DNA from: Paenibacillus sp. FSL R5-0623
Lineage (GTDB): Bacteria; Bacillota; Bacilli; Paenibacillales; Paenibacillaceae
Assembly (NCBI RefSeq): GCF_037974265.1
Contig: NZ_CP150233.1
Span: 3,968,001 to 4,032,000, forward strand
Length of the DNA: 64,000 nucleotides
Direction: 5' to 3'
The notes under the pieces were generated by a model, which saw only the letters and a list, made by a program, of their open reading frames with translations, ran no database searches and was not told where the DNA came from. This document shows, piece by piece, positions 36,919 to 46,907 of this stretch; the first letter of the stretch is position 1; each line of letters begins with the position of its first letter. The translations under genes were made by a program, and so were the position numbers.

Positions 36919-38094
36919 ATGACATCTAACAAATCACAGATCCTGACGGTTATTGATCAATATGCTTCCCGTTTTAAAGCCATTTCATCATATATCGGTG
37001 CCAACCCTGAACTGGGAAATGAAGAGTATCTCGCTTCTGCCCGTTTGAAAGAAGAACTGGTCTATCACGGGTTCACTGTAGAGGCTCCAATCCTTGGACT
37101 GGAGACAGCCTTTATCGGAACCTATTCAGCCGCCAAACCCGGCCCTACCATTGCATTATTGTGTGAATATGACGCCTTGCCTGAGATCGGTCATGCTTGT
37201 GGTCACCATCTGATCTGTATGATGAGTCTTGGGGCTGCTGTAGGGCTGAGATCCGTTCTGGATGAAGTAGGCGGAACAATTAAAGTGTTTGGTACACCCG
37301 CTGAAGAGACACGTGGTGCCAAAGTTCCGATGGCAGAAGCAGGTTTGTTCGATGACTGTGATGTCGCTCTCATGGCGCATCCATATTATGCCTACGAAAA
37401 GTCAGGCAGCTCGCTGGCTATTGATGCAGTACAATTTGAATTCCATGGCCGATCTTCACATGCTGCTGCAAGTCCACACGAAGGTATTAATGCTCTTGAT
37501 GCCGTCATTCAAACGTTCAACGGAATCAATGCATTCAGGCAACAAGTGAAAAGCACCGTTCGGATTCATGGTGTGATCAACAACGGAGGTCAGGCAGCTA
37601 ATATCATTCCTGACTATGCTTCTGCGCAATTTTATGTACGGGCAGCAACTCGCAAAGAACTGAATATCCTCACAGAACGTGTGATTCAGATCGCTGAAGG
37701 TTCTGCTCTCCAGACAGGATGCAAGCTGGTGACATCCAACTATGAAACGTCCTATGACGAGATGGTTACCAATGAAGCATTCTCAGCAGCGTTTAGTCAA
37801 AATCTGATGGAACTTGGTATCCCGCAAGAAGAGATAGTGAGTGGTAATGATCACGGCTCTATGGACATCGGTAATGTTTCCCTGAAATGTCCTGCAATCC
37901 ATCCCTACATTCGTGTTGTGGATGAGGTTCATACCCTGCACTCCATAGCCTTCCGTGACCTTGCACTTCAGGAACGCGCGCTGGATGGCATGATTCTGGG
38001 AGCAAAGGCACTTGCTACAACAGCCTATGACGTACTGAGCCAGCCAGAGCTGCTTCAAACCATCCGCACGGAGTTTGAGCAAGCTATTCGCTAA
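36919..38094 (+). CDS. M20 family metallopeptidase/amidohydrolase
   Basis: A 391-residue zinc hydrolase of the M20D (AbgB/aminoacylase-like) group, cleaving amide bonds of N-acyl amino acids or dipeptides. Metal-site blocks EYDALPEIGHACGHHL, GTPAEETRG, DVALMAHPYY and dimerisation domain HGRSSHAAASPHEG are present. ATG at 36919 is chosen since AAGGAG lies eight bases ahead; ATG at 36883 has none. Followed by a strong terminator. Confidence 0.9.
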   Translation: MTSNKSQILTVIDQYASRFKAISSYIGANPELGNEEYLASARLKEELVYHGFTVEAPILGLETAFIGTYSAAKPGPTIALLCEYDALPEIGHACGHHLICMMSLGAAVGLRSVLDEVGGTIKVFGTPAEETRGAKVPMAEAGLFDDCDVALMAHPYYAYEKSGSSLAIDAVQFEFHGRSSHAAASPHEGINALDAVIQTFNGINAFRQQVKSTVRIHGVINNGGQAANIIPDYASAQFYVRAATRKELNILTERVIQIAEGSALQTGCKLVTSNYETSYDEMVTNEAFSAAFSQNLMELGIPQEEIVSGNDHGSMDIGNVSLKCPAIHPYIRVVDEVHTLHSIAFRDLALQERALDGMILGAKALATTAYDVLSQPELLQTIRTEFEQAIR

Positions 38095-38121
38095 AATTTT
38101 CACTATCAACATGTTATATAG

Positions 38122-38170
38122 GGGTGCCCTGAACAATCTTGAATCTCAAGTTGTTCAGGGCACCCTTTTT
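38122..38170 (+). terminator. terminator of the M20 gene
   Basis: Perfect stem GGGTGCCCTGAACAA/TTGTTCAGGGCACCC with 14-nt loop and TTTTTC. Very strong. Confidence 0.92.
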
Positions 38171-38312
38171 CTAAATTATCTGTAAGTATATTCAGCCCGA
38201 AGCTGGAAATGCTGTGAAAGAAACCTTTGAAAACGCTGAAAATAACACATTTTATTACAGTAAATGTGATTCATTTGCTGGCTAACTTGGTTAATTATAA
38301 CTATAAGTGTGT

Positions 38313-38478
38313 GTTCAAAAGACCGGTTTTCAGTACCGAGAAGATGGGATGAAGCTAGAAATGGAGTAGCGGAGCGTAGGCAAAACTACGTGAGCAACGG
38401 ACATTTCGGCTGAATTCCATATTCGATGCCAATGATGCCGATAGGCATCACTTGTGATCAAAAGCGGGCTTTTGAACA
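38313..38478. repeat. 166-bp terminal-inverted-repeat element (MITE-like or structured RNA repeat)
   Basis: Left end GTTCAAAAGACCGGTTTT (38313-38330) and right end AAAAGCGGGCTTTTGAAC (38461-38478) are inverted copies matching at 16 of 18 bases; the similarity extends outward weakly (TATAAGTGT/TATAGAGGTT). Inside, CGTAG/CTACG, GATGCC/GGCATC (GATA loop) and TCAC/GTGA can form hairpins. No ORF. It looks like a dispersed genus-level repeat of this bacterial group; copy number cannot be judged from one window. Confidence 0.75.
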
Positions 38479-38515
38479 ACCTCTATAACTTATCCTATAT
38501 TCAGGAGGTGCTGTC

Positions 38516-40282
38516 ATGTTGCTCGAAGCCATGTATCATGTTCCTCGTGACAAGTGGGCTTATGCCTATAATTCGTCTACCATACATCTGCGCGTACGAA
38601 CCAAACGTAATGATGTGCAATACGTGACTGCACTGACCGGAGATAAGTACGATTGGAATGGAACGTACAAGGAAATCCAATTGGAGAAGGCTGCTTCGGA
38701 TAACATGTTTGATTATTGGGAGGCTGCCGTTAAGCCACAATTCAAACGTCTCACCTATATATTTCGGATAACTGCCGGTTCAGAAGATGTTTTTCTAGCG
38801 GATAATGGAATTCATTATGAGACCCCCTATCCAACTGGAGGGTATTATGAGTTCTCGTATATACATGAAATTGATGTGTTTAAGGTGCCCGAGTGGGCCA
38901 AGGAAGCCGTCTTTTATCAGATCATGACGGAACGGTTTGCTAATGGAGATCCCAAGCTGAATCCAAAAGAAACCCATGACTGGGGTGGCAAACCTGAGTT
39001 GGACAATTATTTTGGTGGAGATCTGCAAGGTGTGCTGGATCATCTGTATGACTTAACTGAACTTGGCGTGAACGCCATTTACTTTACCCCGTTATTCCAG
39101 GCCAATTCCTACCACAAATACGACACGATTGATTATAAAAAAGTCGACCCCCATTTCGGTGATAATGCCCTGCTTAAACAATTGACAGAAGAATGTCATC
39201 GCCTGGGTATACGTGTCATGCTTGACGCGGTGTTTAACCATTGCAGCGAAGACTTCCCTCCTTTTCAAGACGTTCTTCAGAATGGAAAAAACTCTAAGTA
39301 TGCCGACTGGTTCCACATCAATGAATATCCGGTTCAGATCAAGGATGGTATACCAACCTACGATACATTTGGGTTCTATGGCAACATGCCCAAGTTCAAT
39401 ACAGCCAACCCTGAGGTTAAGGCATATCTACTCGATGTAGCTGAGTACTGGATCAAGGAAATTAAGCTGGATGGGTGGCGTCTGGATGTAGCAAATGAGG
39501 TGGACAACCATTTCTGGCGTGATTTTCGCAAGGTTGTTAAGGCAGCGAATCCGGAAGCCTATATTGTTGGTGAAGTCTGGAGCGACTCCCTGACATGGCT
39601 CATGGGGGATCAATTCGATTCCGTCATGAATTATCCATTTGCCGACAAAGTGCTTCAGTTCTTCTGCGGTTCAATGGATGGATATAACTTTGCCAACGAG
39701 ATGGGTTCACTGATTATGCGCTATCCGCAACAAACCAATGAAGTGATCTTTAATATGCTGTGCAGCCACGATACCCCACGATTGCTTACAAGGTTAGGAA
39801 AAGACAAACGCCGTTTAAAATTGTCGGTTGTATTTCTTTTCACCTATATCGGCACACCTTGTATTTTCTACGGCGATGAGGTGGGAATTAGTGGTGATGC
39901 TGACCCGGATTGTCGAAAATGTATGGAATGGGACCCGGCCAAGCAAGACAGAGAATTGTATGATTTCTATCGTCTGATGATCGATTTACGCAAAAGTAAT
40001 GAAGCCCTGCGCAAAGGACGCTTCCGATTCCTCAAGGCTGATCACAATGATCCCTGTATCGTGTACGAGCGTGTGGATGACAACCTTCACTTTACCGTAT
40101 GGATGAACAATACACCTCAAGATCGAACGCTTTCTCATCCTATGGAAACAAAAGACTGGAAAGATGCATTAACTGAAGAGCCTGTGTTTCCAGCCGATGG
40201 AATGATGAATATTAAGCTTGACCCCTATGGGTACCGCATTTTGTATAGACAGCTTGATCCGACAACCATCCAACACGGCTGA
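38516..40282 (+). CDS. neopullulanase/maltogenic-amylase-like glycoside hydrolase (GH13)
   Basis: A 588-residue GH13 enzyme with an N-terminal CBM34-like domain (about 1-125, MLLEAMYHVPRDKWAYAYN), catalytic TIM barrel and C-terminal beta domain. Conserved regions DAVFNH, GWRLDVANE (nucleophile Asp), VGEVWSD (acid/base Glu) and CSHDTPR (transition-state Asp) are clear. It should hydrolyse cyclodextrins, pullulan or short maltodextrins, in the cytosol, since no signal peptide is present. Ribosome site AGGAGGTG. The TIR element sits just upstream, so its promoter may be affected. Linked in context to glg genes. Confidence 0.92.
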   Translation: MLLEAMYHVPRDKWAYAYNSSTIHLRVRTKRNDVQYVTALTGDKYDWNGTYKEIQLEKAASDNMFDYWEAAVKPQFKRLTYIFRITAGSEDVFLADNGIHYETPYPTGGYYEFSYIHEIDVFKVPEWAKEAVFYQIMTERFANGDPKLNPKETHDWGGKPELDNYFGGDLQGVLDHLYDLTELGVNAIYFTPLFQANSYHKYDTIDYKKVDPHFGDNALLKQLTEECHRLGIRVMLDAVFNHCSEDFPPFQDVLQNGKNSKYADWFHINEYPVQIKDGIPTYDTFGFYGNMPKFNTANPEVKAYLLDVAEYWIKEIKLDGWRLDVANEVDNHFWRDFRKVVKAANPEAYIVGEVWSDSLTWLMGDQFDSVMNYPFADKVLQFFCGSMDGYNFANEMGSLIMRYPQQTNEVIFNMLCSHDTPRLLTRLGKDKRRLKLSVVFLFTYIGTPCIFYGDEVGISGDADPDCRKCMEWDPAKQDRELYDFYRLMIDLRKSNEALRKGRFRFLKADHNDPCIVYERVDDNLHFTVWMNNTPQDRTLSHPMETKDWKDALTEEPVFPADGMMNIKLDPYGYRILYRQLDPTTIQHG

Positions 40283-40316
40283 GGTTTAATTCTGAAGAAT
40301 CATATAAAAGAAAAGA

Positions 40317-40376
40317 AAAACACTTCCATCGTCTCAGATGATACTTCATTCTGAACTTTGGAAGTGTTTTGTTTAT
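40317..40376 (+). terminator. terminator of the GH13 gene
   Basis: Stem AAAACACTTCC/GGAAGTGTTTT with a 32-nt loop and T-rich tail. Confidence 0.75.
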
Positions 40377-40384
40377 TGGATTGA

Positions 40385-40417
40385 AAAAAGCCACAGCATG
40401 ATATGCTGCGACTTTTT
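40385..40417 (-). terminator. terminator of the glgBA operon
   Basis: Stem AAAAAGTCGCAGCAT/ATGCTGTGGCTTTTTT on the minus strand, directly after the glgA stop at 40428. Confidence 0.8.
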
Positions 40418-40427
40418 CAGGATTGCA

Positions 40428-41870
40428 CTAGTTTACAGGGTCAAGTGTGATCCGACGATAAATGTCCATATATTCTTCAGCAGAGACGTTCCAGCTGTAT
40501 TCTCCACCCATTGCATTCTTCACAATTTTCTTCCAGTGTTCTGGCTTTTTGTAGATCTCCTCAGCACGCCGAATGGTATTCATCATGTCATGTGCATTAA
40601 AGCTTGTGAATGAGAAACCATTCCCTTCTCCAGTAAACTCATTGTATGCCTGCACAGTGTCGTTCAGACCGCCTGTTTCCCTTACGAGAGGCACACTACC
40701 GTACCGCAGAGCCAGTAACTGACTAATACCACACGGTTCGAATCTGGATGGCATCAGGAAGATATCACTGCCTGCATAAAACCGACGGGATAACCCGTCG
40801 TTGAACTTGATCTGTGCAGACATTTTAAGTGGATAACGATTCGCGGCTTCACGGAACCAGTGTTCATAGGACTGCTCCCCTGTTCCAAGTACAGCGAATT
40901 GAATATCATCATAATACAACAATTCATCCAGGATACGGCAGACCAAATCAAGTCCTTTGGAATCCACAAGCCTTGTGACCATGACCATAAGAGGTACATC
41001 AGGTCGAACAGGGAGTCCAAGTTCCTTTTGCAGCTCAATTTTGTTTTCCGTTTTCTTGGACAGACTTGTTCTGTATTTCACCGGGATCTTGGTATCTGTA
41101 GCCGGATTGTAGCTCTTGGTATCAATGCCATTTACAATCCCGCTGAATCGATCTCCAAGTGAACTAAGCAGTCCGTCCAGACCGTATCCGTAATAAGATG
41201 TTTTCACTTCCTGTGCATAAGTTGGACTAACGGTTGTTACATGGTCAGCGTAGACAATTCCAGCCTTCAGGAAGTTGACATTACCGTAATACTCGGCTCC
41301 ATCCACGGTGTAATATCGATCGTCCAGCTCAAGGATATCACTGAATAACTGATGCGGGAATACCCCTTGATACAACAAGTTATGTATGGTGAATACCGTA
41401 CGAATATCACTGTAGAATGGATCGTGTCTGTAGTGTGCTTCAAGCACCAAAGGAATCATTCCTGCATGCCAGTCATGACTGTGCAGCACGTCAGGCTTGA
41501 ACTCAATCTGTGGCAACACTTCGAGAACTGCACGGTTGAAGAAGGCGAAACGCTCGCCATCATCCATATAACCGTACACTCCATCACGCCCAAAATAATA
41601 TTCATTATCCACAAAATATACTGGAATCCCATCATGAACCAGCATTTCTATTCCACAATAAGGTCTCCGCCAGCCAAGAGGCACATCCGTTGTAATTACG
41701 GGCTGTAACACGTCTTTATACTCATCGGGAATCCCCTTGTATTTAGGCATAATCACCCGCACATCTGCCCCGCTCTTCTTCAATGCCAACGGGAGAGCAC
41801 CGATTACGTCAGCAAGGCCTCCTGTTTTGATAAATGGATGTACTTCAGCAGCAGCAAATAGAATATTCAT
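40428..41870 (-). CDS. glgA: glycogen synthase GlgA
   Basis: A 480-residue GT5 glucosyltransferase using ADP-glucose. The KTGGLADVIGALP opening (residues 16-28) is the ADP-glucose-binding motif; catalytic domain 2 includes MVTRLVDSKGL and the PSRFEPCGISQLLALRYG loop with the conserved Glu. It overlaps glgB by four bases (ATGA) and is translated from it. glgC lies divergent upstream. Confidence 0.95.
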   Translation of the reverse strand: MNILFAAAEVHPFIKTGGLADVIGALPLALKKSGADVRVIMPKYKGIPDEYKDVLQPVITTDVPLGWRRPYCGIEMLVHDGIPVYFVDNEYYFGRDGVYGYMDDGERFAFFNRAVLEVLPQIEFKPDVLHSHDWHAGMIPLVLEAHYRHDPFYSDIRTVFTIHNLLYQGVFPHQLFSDILELDDRYYTVDGAEYYGNVNFLKAGIVYADHVTTVSPTYAQEVKTSYYGYGLDGLLSSLGDRFSGIVNGIDTKSYNPATDTKIPVKYRTSLSKKTENKIELQKELGLPVRPDVPLMVMVTRLVDSKGLDLVCRILDELLYYDDIQFAVLGTGEQSYEHWFREAANRYPLKMSAQIKFNDGLSRRFYAGSDIFLMPSRFEPCGISQLLALRYGSVPLVRETGGLNDTVQAYNEFTGEGNGFSFTSFNAHDMMNTIRRAEEIYKKPEHWKKIVKNAMGGEYSWNVSAEEYMDIYRRITLDPVN

Positions 41871-43873
41871 GCCTTTGTCCTCCTCTTCGGTTTAAGCGTA
41901 TTGCTTTCATTTTTATTCTTTGTTTTTGAACTGACGGAAGTTATACTCGCAGGTGATTCATCCGTTTTCCGACGCGTGTTCTTTTTTAGAATCACGATGC
42001 TAAGCGGAGGCAATACCAATTCGAGACTATGCGGATGCCCATGAAATGGAATCTTTTCGGTAGGCAGTTGCATATCATTAGTAATGCCTGAACCGCCGTA
42101 AACGGAATGGTCACTGTTCAGTACTTCGGTATACATACCGGGACGCATGACACCAATCCGGTAACGCTCCCGCTTGACCGGCTGAAAGTTAATGAGCACA
42201 AGGAGTGTATCCGCAGGTTTTTTTCCTTTGCGTACGTATGAAATGACACTCTGGTCCTGATCATCCGGAGTGATCCATTCATAACCGTCCAAGGAATGAT
42301 CAAGCTCCCACAAAGCTTTTTCACTCAAGTACAGGTTAGACAGCTCACGCTCAAACTTATGCAAATTGCGGTGACTGTCATAATCCAGCAAGAACCAGTC
42401 CAGTTGATCCTCATCTTTCCATTCGATGAACTGGCCAAAGTCTCCACCCATAAACAACAGCTTTTTCCCTGGGAAAGTCATAAAATAGCCCAGAAAAGCA
42501 CGCATGCCGGCAAATTTCTGCTCATAGGTTCCTGGCATCTTGTCGAGGAGCGACTTTTTGCCATGAACAACCTCGTCATGTGACAGAGGTAGCACATAAT
42601 TTTCAGCAAAGGAGTATACGACCGGGAAAGTCAGCAAATGATGTTTGGAAGGACGCTCGTGAAAATCAGATTCCATGTAATCAAGCGTATCGTTCATCCA
42701 GCCCATGTTCCATTTGTAGTTGAAGCCCAGACCACCTTCATCTACAGGTAAAGTCACCATTGGCCATGCACTGGATTCTTCAGCCATCATCAATGCATAA
42801 GGGAAATACTTGAACACCGTCTCATTCAGCTGCTGCAAAAAAGCTACAGCTTCCTTGTTCTCAAGACCACCTTCATCATTGGTACGATATTGGCCTGGCT
42901 GCTTCTCAAAATCAAGCCGAAGCATACTCGTAACCGCATCAACACGGAGTCCGTCAAAATGATACATCTCCATCCAATATAATGCATTGGAGATCAGAAA
43001 TGAACGAATCTCAGGTTTCGAGTAGTCAAAGCTAAGAGTACCCCAGCCTGGCTTCTCTGCTAACATCGGGTCTGCATACTCATACAAAGGCGTACCATCA
43101 AACATACGCAACCCATGAGCATCTTTGGCAAAATGCGCTGGTACCCAATCCAGCAGAACTCCAATTCCAGCCTGATGTAGTGTGTCCACCAAATACATCA
43201 GATCTTTGGGCTGCCCGTAACGGCTTGTTGGCGCGTAAAATCCAGTGTTTTGGTATCCCCACGAAAGATCATAAGGATGCTCACTAAGAGGCATCATCTC
43301 AACATGTGTATATTTCATTTCCAATAAGTAAGGAACAAGCAAATCAGCCATCTCTCGATAACTGTAGAGGCTTCCATCTTCTTTACGCTTCCAGGTTCCC
43401 ATATGCATTTCATAAATATGTAGGGGTTTGTTATACAGCCCACGTTGTTTGCGTCTCCAGGCTCCATCATTCCATTTGTACCCTTCGATTGAACTGGTGA
43501 CAGAGGCTGTCTGAGGTCGAACCTCCGCATGAAACGCATAAGGATCGGCTTTGAGCAATTCTGTTCCGTCTTCCGTTAATATACGGAACTTGTATAAAGT
43601 TCCTTCACTAATTTCCGGAAAAAAACGACTCCAAAATCCTGATTCGGGTATCTTATATAAAGGTTCCTTTTCACCTTTCCATCCATTACGGTCCAGAGCC
43701 AATCCTACTTCTGCGGCATTTGGTGCCCACACGGTAAAGCGATACCCCTGACGGCCATCGCAGATCTCAGGCTGTGCGCCCAAAATTCGATAACTGTGAT
43801 GAAGGTTACCTTCATGAAATAAATAAATATGCTCCGGCAATATGTCCGGGTGTGCCAACGGTTGAATGGCCAA
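41867..43873 (-). CDS. glgB: 1,4-alpha-glucan branching enzyme GlgB
   Basis: A 668-residue GH13 branching enzyme. N-terminal CBM48 (about 15-120, EGNLHHSYRILGAQ), catalytic barrel with DWVPAHF, GLRVDAVTSM (nucleophile Asp), MAEESSAW (acid/base Glu) and PLSHDEVVHGK. It creates alpha-1,6 branches in glycogen. TTG start with AAGGTGATC. A basic, Lys-rich tail (residues about 635-668) is added after the usual end; charged and probably disordered. Confidence 0.95.
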   Translation of the reverse strand: MAIQPLAHPDILPEHIYLFHEGNLHHSYRILGAQPEICDGRQGYRFTVWAPNAAEVGLALDRNGWKGEKEPLYKIPESGFWSRFFPEISEGTLYKFRILTEDGTELLKADPYAFHAEVRPQTASVTSSIEGYKWNDGAWRRKQRGLYNKPLHIYEMHMGTWKRKEDGSLYSYREMADLLVPYLLEMKYTHVEMMPLSEHPYDLSWGYQNTGFYAPTSRYGQPKDLMYLVDTLHQAGIGVLLDWVPAHFAKDAHGLRMFDGTPLYEYADPMLAEKPGWGTLSFDYSKPEIRSFLISNALYWMEMYHFDGLRVDAVTSMLRLDFEKQPGQYRTNDEGGLENKEAVAFLQQLNETVFKYFPYALMMAEESSAWPMVTLPVDEGGLGFNYKWNMGWMNDTLDYMESDFHERPSKHHLLTFPVVYSFAENYVLPLSHDEVVHGKKSLLDKMPGTYEQKFAGMRAFLGYFMTFPGKKLLFMGGDFGQFIEWKDEDQLDWFLLDYDSHRNLHKFERELSNLYLSEKALWELDHSLDGYEWITPDDQDQSVISYVRKGKKPADTLLVLINFQPVKRERYRIGVMRPGMYTEVLNSDHSVYGGSGITNDMQLPTEKIPFHGHPHSLELVLPPLSIVILKKNTRRKTDESPASITSVSSKTKNKNESNTLKPKRRTKA

Positions 43874-44066
43874 GAGATCACCTTCTTTTCAAGAAAATAG
43901 ATATAACAGTAACCATTACCCCATTCTAGCCAAGTTGAAAAGAAAAATGCGGTGTCTTAGAAAATGTTGTCTTTTTTCTGAATTTTTACAGTAACAATCG
44001 TTTCATCTGCTCTACTTTGCGTTAATGATGTACTACAATGCACAATATTTTGGGAGGGAAACGATT

Positions 44067-45293
44067 ATGTTTAATAAAGATTGCATCGCTATGCTGTTGG
44101 CGGGAGGAGAAGGGAAGCGATTAGCCCCTTTAACCTCAAGTATCGCAAAACCCGCTGTACCGTTTGGCGGGCACTACCGGATCATCGATTTTCCTCTCAG
44201 TAACTGCGTAAACTCAGGGATCGATACTGTAGGAGTATTAACGCAGTACCAAGCGGAATCTTTGCATGATCACATTGGTCAAGGCGAACCATGGGGACAT
44301 GGTAACTCAAGTCAGGCAGGAATTTCCTTACTTCCATCTTATCATACAGGAAATGACGAATACTTGGGAACGGCGGATGCTATTTATAAAAATATTGACT
44401 ATATTGATCAGCAAAACCCCGAAAATGTTCTAATTTTGTCGGGTGATCATATTTATCATATGAATTATCGCGAGATGTTGGAGGCTCATCAAGCCAATAA
44501 TGCAGCAGCAACGATTTCAGTAATGGAAGTTCCATGGGATGAAGCACATCGCTTCGGTATTATGGCTGCTGATGAGAATTTACGTGTAACCGAGTTTGCC
44601 GAGAAACCGGCTGAACCAAAAAGTAATCTGGCTTCAATGGGCATTTACATGTTCAAATGGGATTATCTGAAACGCCATCTCTTGGAAGATGCCGCTAACC
44701 CTGAATCCAGCCATGACTTCGGTAAAGATGTTATTCCTCAAATGTTGAACGAAAATAATCCCCTCTTTGTCTATAACTTTAATGGTTATTGGAAAGACGT
44801 AGGTACAGTTAAGAGCCTTTGGGATGCACATATGGATCTGTTACACAACGACGAAGACTGGAGTCTGCAAAAAGAAAACTGGCCGATGTTTACTCGCGAC
44901 TGGCGCTCCAAGCCAAGTGCTTACAAAGCAAGACATACAAAGATCGAACATGTTACTTCCATGATTCACGATTCTTGTGCAATCGAAGGTCGTTCGGAGC
45001 GTTCCGTTATCTTCTGCGGTGCAGAAGTGGGTAAAGGCTCTGAGATTAAAGACAGTGTCGTTATGCCTAACGCACGCATAGGCCGTGGGGTTCACATCGA
45101 ACGTGCCATCATCGGTGAAGGGGCAATAATCAAGGACGGTGCAATTGTTAAAGGTACGGCAGATGAAATTGTTGTCGTTGGACCTAACGAGATCGTCTCT
45201 GCCAAACCGGCTGTCCGTACGCAACCTGTTCGTATGTTGAAAGAAGTATATGAGAAAAGTGGGCGCCTGCGCACAGGTGAACTTTCTTCATAA
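44067..45293 (+). CDS. glgC: glucose-1-phosphate adenylyltransferase GlgC
   Basis: A 408-residue ADP-glucose pyrophosphorylase. Opening [16 protein letters not shown] (nucleotide-binding), [10 protein letters not shown], and the left-handed beta-helix C-terminus ([17 protein letters not shown]). It makes ADP-glucose for GlgA. The regulatory partner GlgD, common in Bacillus as a fourth gene, is not beside it. ATG at 44067 is preferred because GGGAGGG lies just ahead; an ATG at 44025 lacks a site. Confidence 0.95.
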   Translation: MFNKDCIAMLLAGGEGKRLAPLTSSIAKPAVPFGGHYRIIDFPLSNCVNSGIDTVGVLTQYQAESLHDHIGQGEPWGHGNSSQAGISLLPSYHTGNDEYLGTADAIYKNIDYIDQQNPENVLILSGDHIYHMNYREMLEAHQANNAAATISVMEVPWDEAHRFGIMAADENLRVTEFAEKPAEPKSNLASMGIYMFKWDYLKRHLLEDAANPESSHDFGKDVIPQMLNENNPLFVYNFNGYWKDVGTVKSLWDAHMDLLHNDEDWSLQKENWPMFTRDWRSKPSAYKARHTKIEHVTSMIHDSCAIEGRSERSVIFCGAEVGKGSEIKDSVVMPNARIGRGVHIERAIIGEGAIIKDGAIVKGTADEIVVVGPNEIVSAKPAVRTQPVRMLKEVYEKSGRLRTGELSS

Positions 45294-45301
45294 GAATATG
45301 C

Positions 45302-45335
45302 AAAAAAGGTGAGCCTTGAATGGCTCACCTTTTTT
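45302..45335 (+). terminator. terminator of glgC
   Basis: Stem AAAAAAGGTGAGCC/GGCTCACCTTTTTT with 6-nt loop and a T-run. Confidence 0.9.
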
Positions 45336-45407
45336 GTGTTGATATGGATGTTATAAAGCGTAACATGCTAGAGTGTCAGGTAGAAAAATCTTTTATCTTT
45401 TAAAACC

Positions 45408-46907
45408 TTAAGACTTTTCTATATCCGATTTTGTATCGCTTGCTGTTCTCTCATCTGTGACATCAGCATCACCAGACCCGGTTACAGATTCTTCTGTACC
45501 CATCTCCTCAGACACAGTCGGTAACGTAACCGTAACGGTTGTACCAGATCCAAGTTCACTCTGCATCGTGATCGTCCCCTCATGCAGTTCTACCAGTTCT
45601 TGTGTAATTGCAAGACCTAGTCCCGTTCCCCCATTTTGATGATTAACCTGGAAGAAGCGATCCCGTACTTTGATTAGGTGTTCTTCACTAATTCCAATAC
45701 CGGTGTCCTGAACAGCTGCAATGATCTGACCATTTTCCTCTTTGACGGACAAGAAGATCCAGGAATTCTCATGTGAAAATTTGATCGCATTATCCACAAT
45801 GTTTAAGAAGACTTGTTTCAGTCTGTTGCCGTCTCCATGGACATTATAAGCACGCGTCTCGTCCGTTTCTAACTTGAGATGGACCTGTTTTTGTTCCGCT
45901 TTGGCCCAGACATTCAACATCGTTTCCTGTACAATTTCACGAATGTTGACGGTTCCTTTGACCAGCTTCATCTGATTCTGCTGTAATTTGGAGAAATCCA
46001 GCATCTCTTCAACAAGTCCAATCAGTCGTTCGGTTTCCTTGGAGATAATACCCATACCGATACGAGTTTCTTCCGGATCATAACCGCCTGAATCCAGTGT
46101 CTCGCTCCAGCCCTTAATACTGGTCAGAGGTGTTCTTAATTCATGTGAGATCGAAGAGATAAAATCATCTTTGATCTGATTACTGCGCACAATCTCATGT
46201 GCCATGAAGTTAAGTGTTGATGCCAATTCGCCCAGTTCGTGCTTATAATTCCCCTTAACCCTGACATCCAGCCGTCCTCTAGCCATTTGGGCAGATACTG
46301 CGGTGATGTTGTTAATTGGACGTACAATGGAATTTGCCATACCAATGCTGATGATCAATACTATAGCGAGCACGCCAACACCGACCGCAGCGGCGAGTAG
46401 TCCCATATTCAACAGCTTTGAATTCACATCTTCGAGTGAAGTCAGATATCGAATAACATAAGTATTTTCGCCGCCCAGATCAAACTTGTGTGAAACGGCC
46501 ATGACAGATTCTCCAGTACCTGGTTGTCTTCCAATCCAGCGTCCCATATCCCCATTCAGAGCCTGCATAATATCACTGGTTTGCAGCACAGCACGGTCAG
46601 ATTCAAAAGCAGTCGAACTCGCCAATACGCGTCCGTTCAGATCCAAAATTTCCAATTCAGTATTGGACAATGCCAAGTTCACAAGGAGTCTAGATAGATT
46701 ATTGCCATCCTCCGTAGTATTCTCACGAGCGATTGGCTCGAAAAAGTCCTTTGAATTAGAAATGTGGGTACTAATCGTGTTGTAGATACTCTCATAATAA
46801 TACCTTTGAACTGCCAACATAAATACGAATTCGACCAACAGCAGAGCGAGAAAAACTACAAAGAAATAATGTAGTACGATCTGCCGAGTAATGCCTTTTT
46901 TAATCAT
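45408..46907 (-). CDS. sensor histidine kinase
   Basis: A 499-residue membrane kinase: TM1 about residues 9-30, extracellular sensor about 31-165, TM2 about 170-195, HAMP about 200-250 (MARGRLDVRVKGNYK), HisKA with the phospho-His in SSISHELRTPLTS, and HATPase (NIVDNAIKFS, DTGIGIS, GGTGLGLAIT). Ends in an acidic tail rich in Glu/Asp/Thr. Overlaps the response-regulator gene by four bases (ATGA). Ligand unknown, but the upstream lipoprotein in the same operon is a candidate partner. Confidence 0.9.
   Translation of the reverse strand: MIKKGITRQIVLHYFFVVFLALLLVEFVFMLAVQRYYYESIYNTISTHISNSKDFFEPIARENTTEDGNNLSRLLVNLALSNTELEILDLNGRVLASSTAFESDRAVLQTSDIMQALNGDMGRWIGRQPGTGESVMAVSHKFDLGGENTYVIRYLTSLEDVNSKLLNMGLLAAAVGVGVLAIVLIISIGMANSIVRPINNITAVSAQMARGRLDVRVKGNYKHELGELASTLNFMAHEIVRSNQIKDDFISSISHELRTPLTSIKGWSETLDSGGYDPEETRIGMGIISKETERLIGLVEEMLDFSKLQQNQMKLVKGTVNIREIVQETMLNVWAKAEQKQVHLKLETDETRAYNVHGDGNRLKQVFLNIVDNAIKFSHENSWIFLSVKEENGQIIAAVQDTGIGISEEHLIKVRDRFFQVNHQNGGTGLGLAITQELVELHEGTITMQSELGSGTTVTVTLPTVSEEMGTEESVTGSGDADVTDERTASDTKSDIEKS

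Larger units (their letters stand above)
38095..38515. other. intergenic stretch of 421 bases with terminator and TIR element
   Basis: Contains the terminator of the M20 gene (38122-38170), an AT-rich region 38171-38312 that would hold the original promoter of the GH13 gene, and a 166-bp inverted-repeat element (38313-38478) directly ahead of the GH13 start. Confidence 0.65.

Noticed and set aside
38227..38242. cre-like catabolite site TTGAAAACGCTGAAAA ahead of the GH13 gene
   Set aside because: Two of the fixed positions fail and it lies upstream of the inserted repeat element, so it was not annotated.
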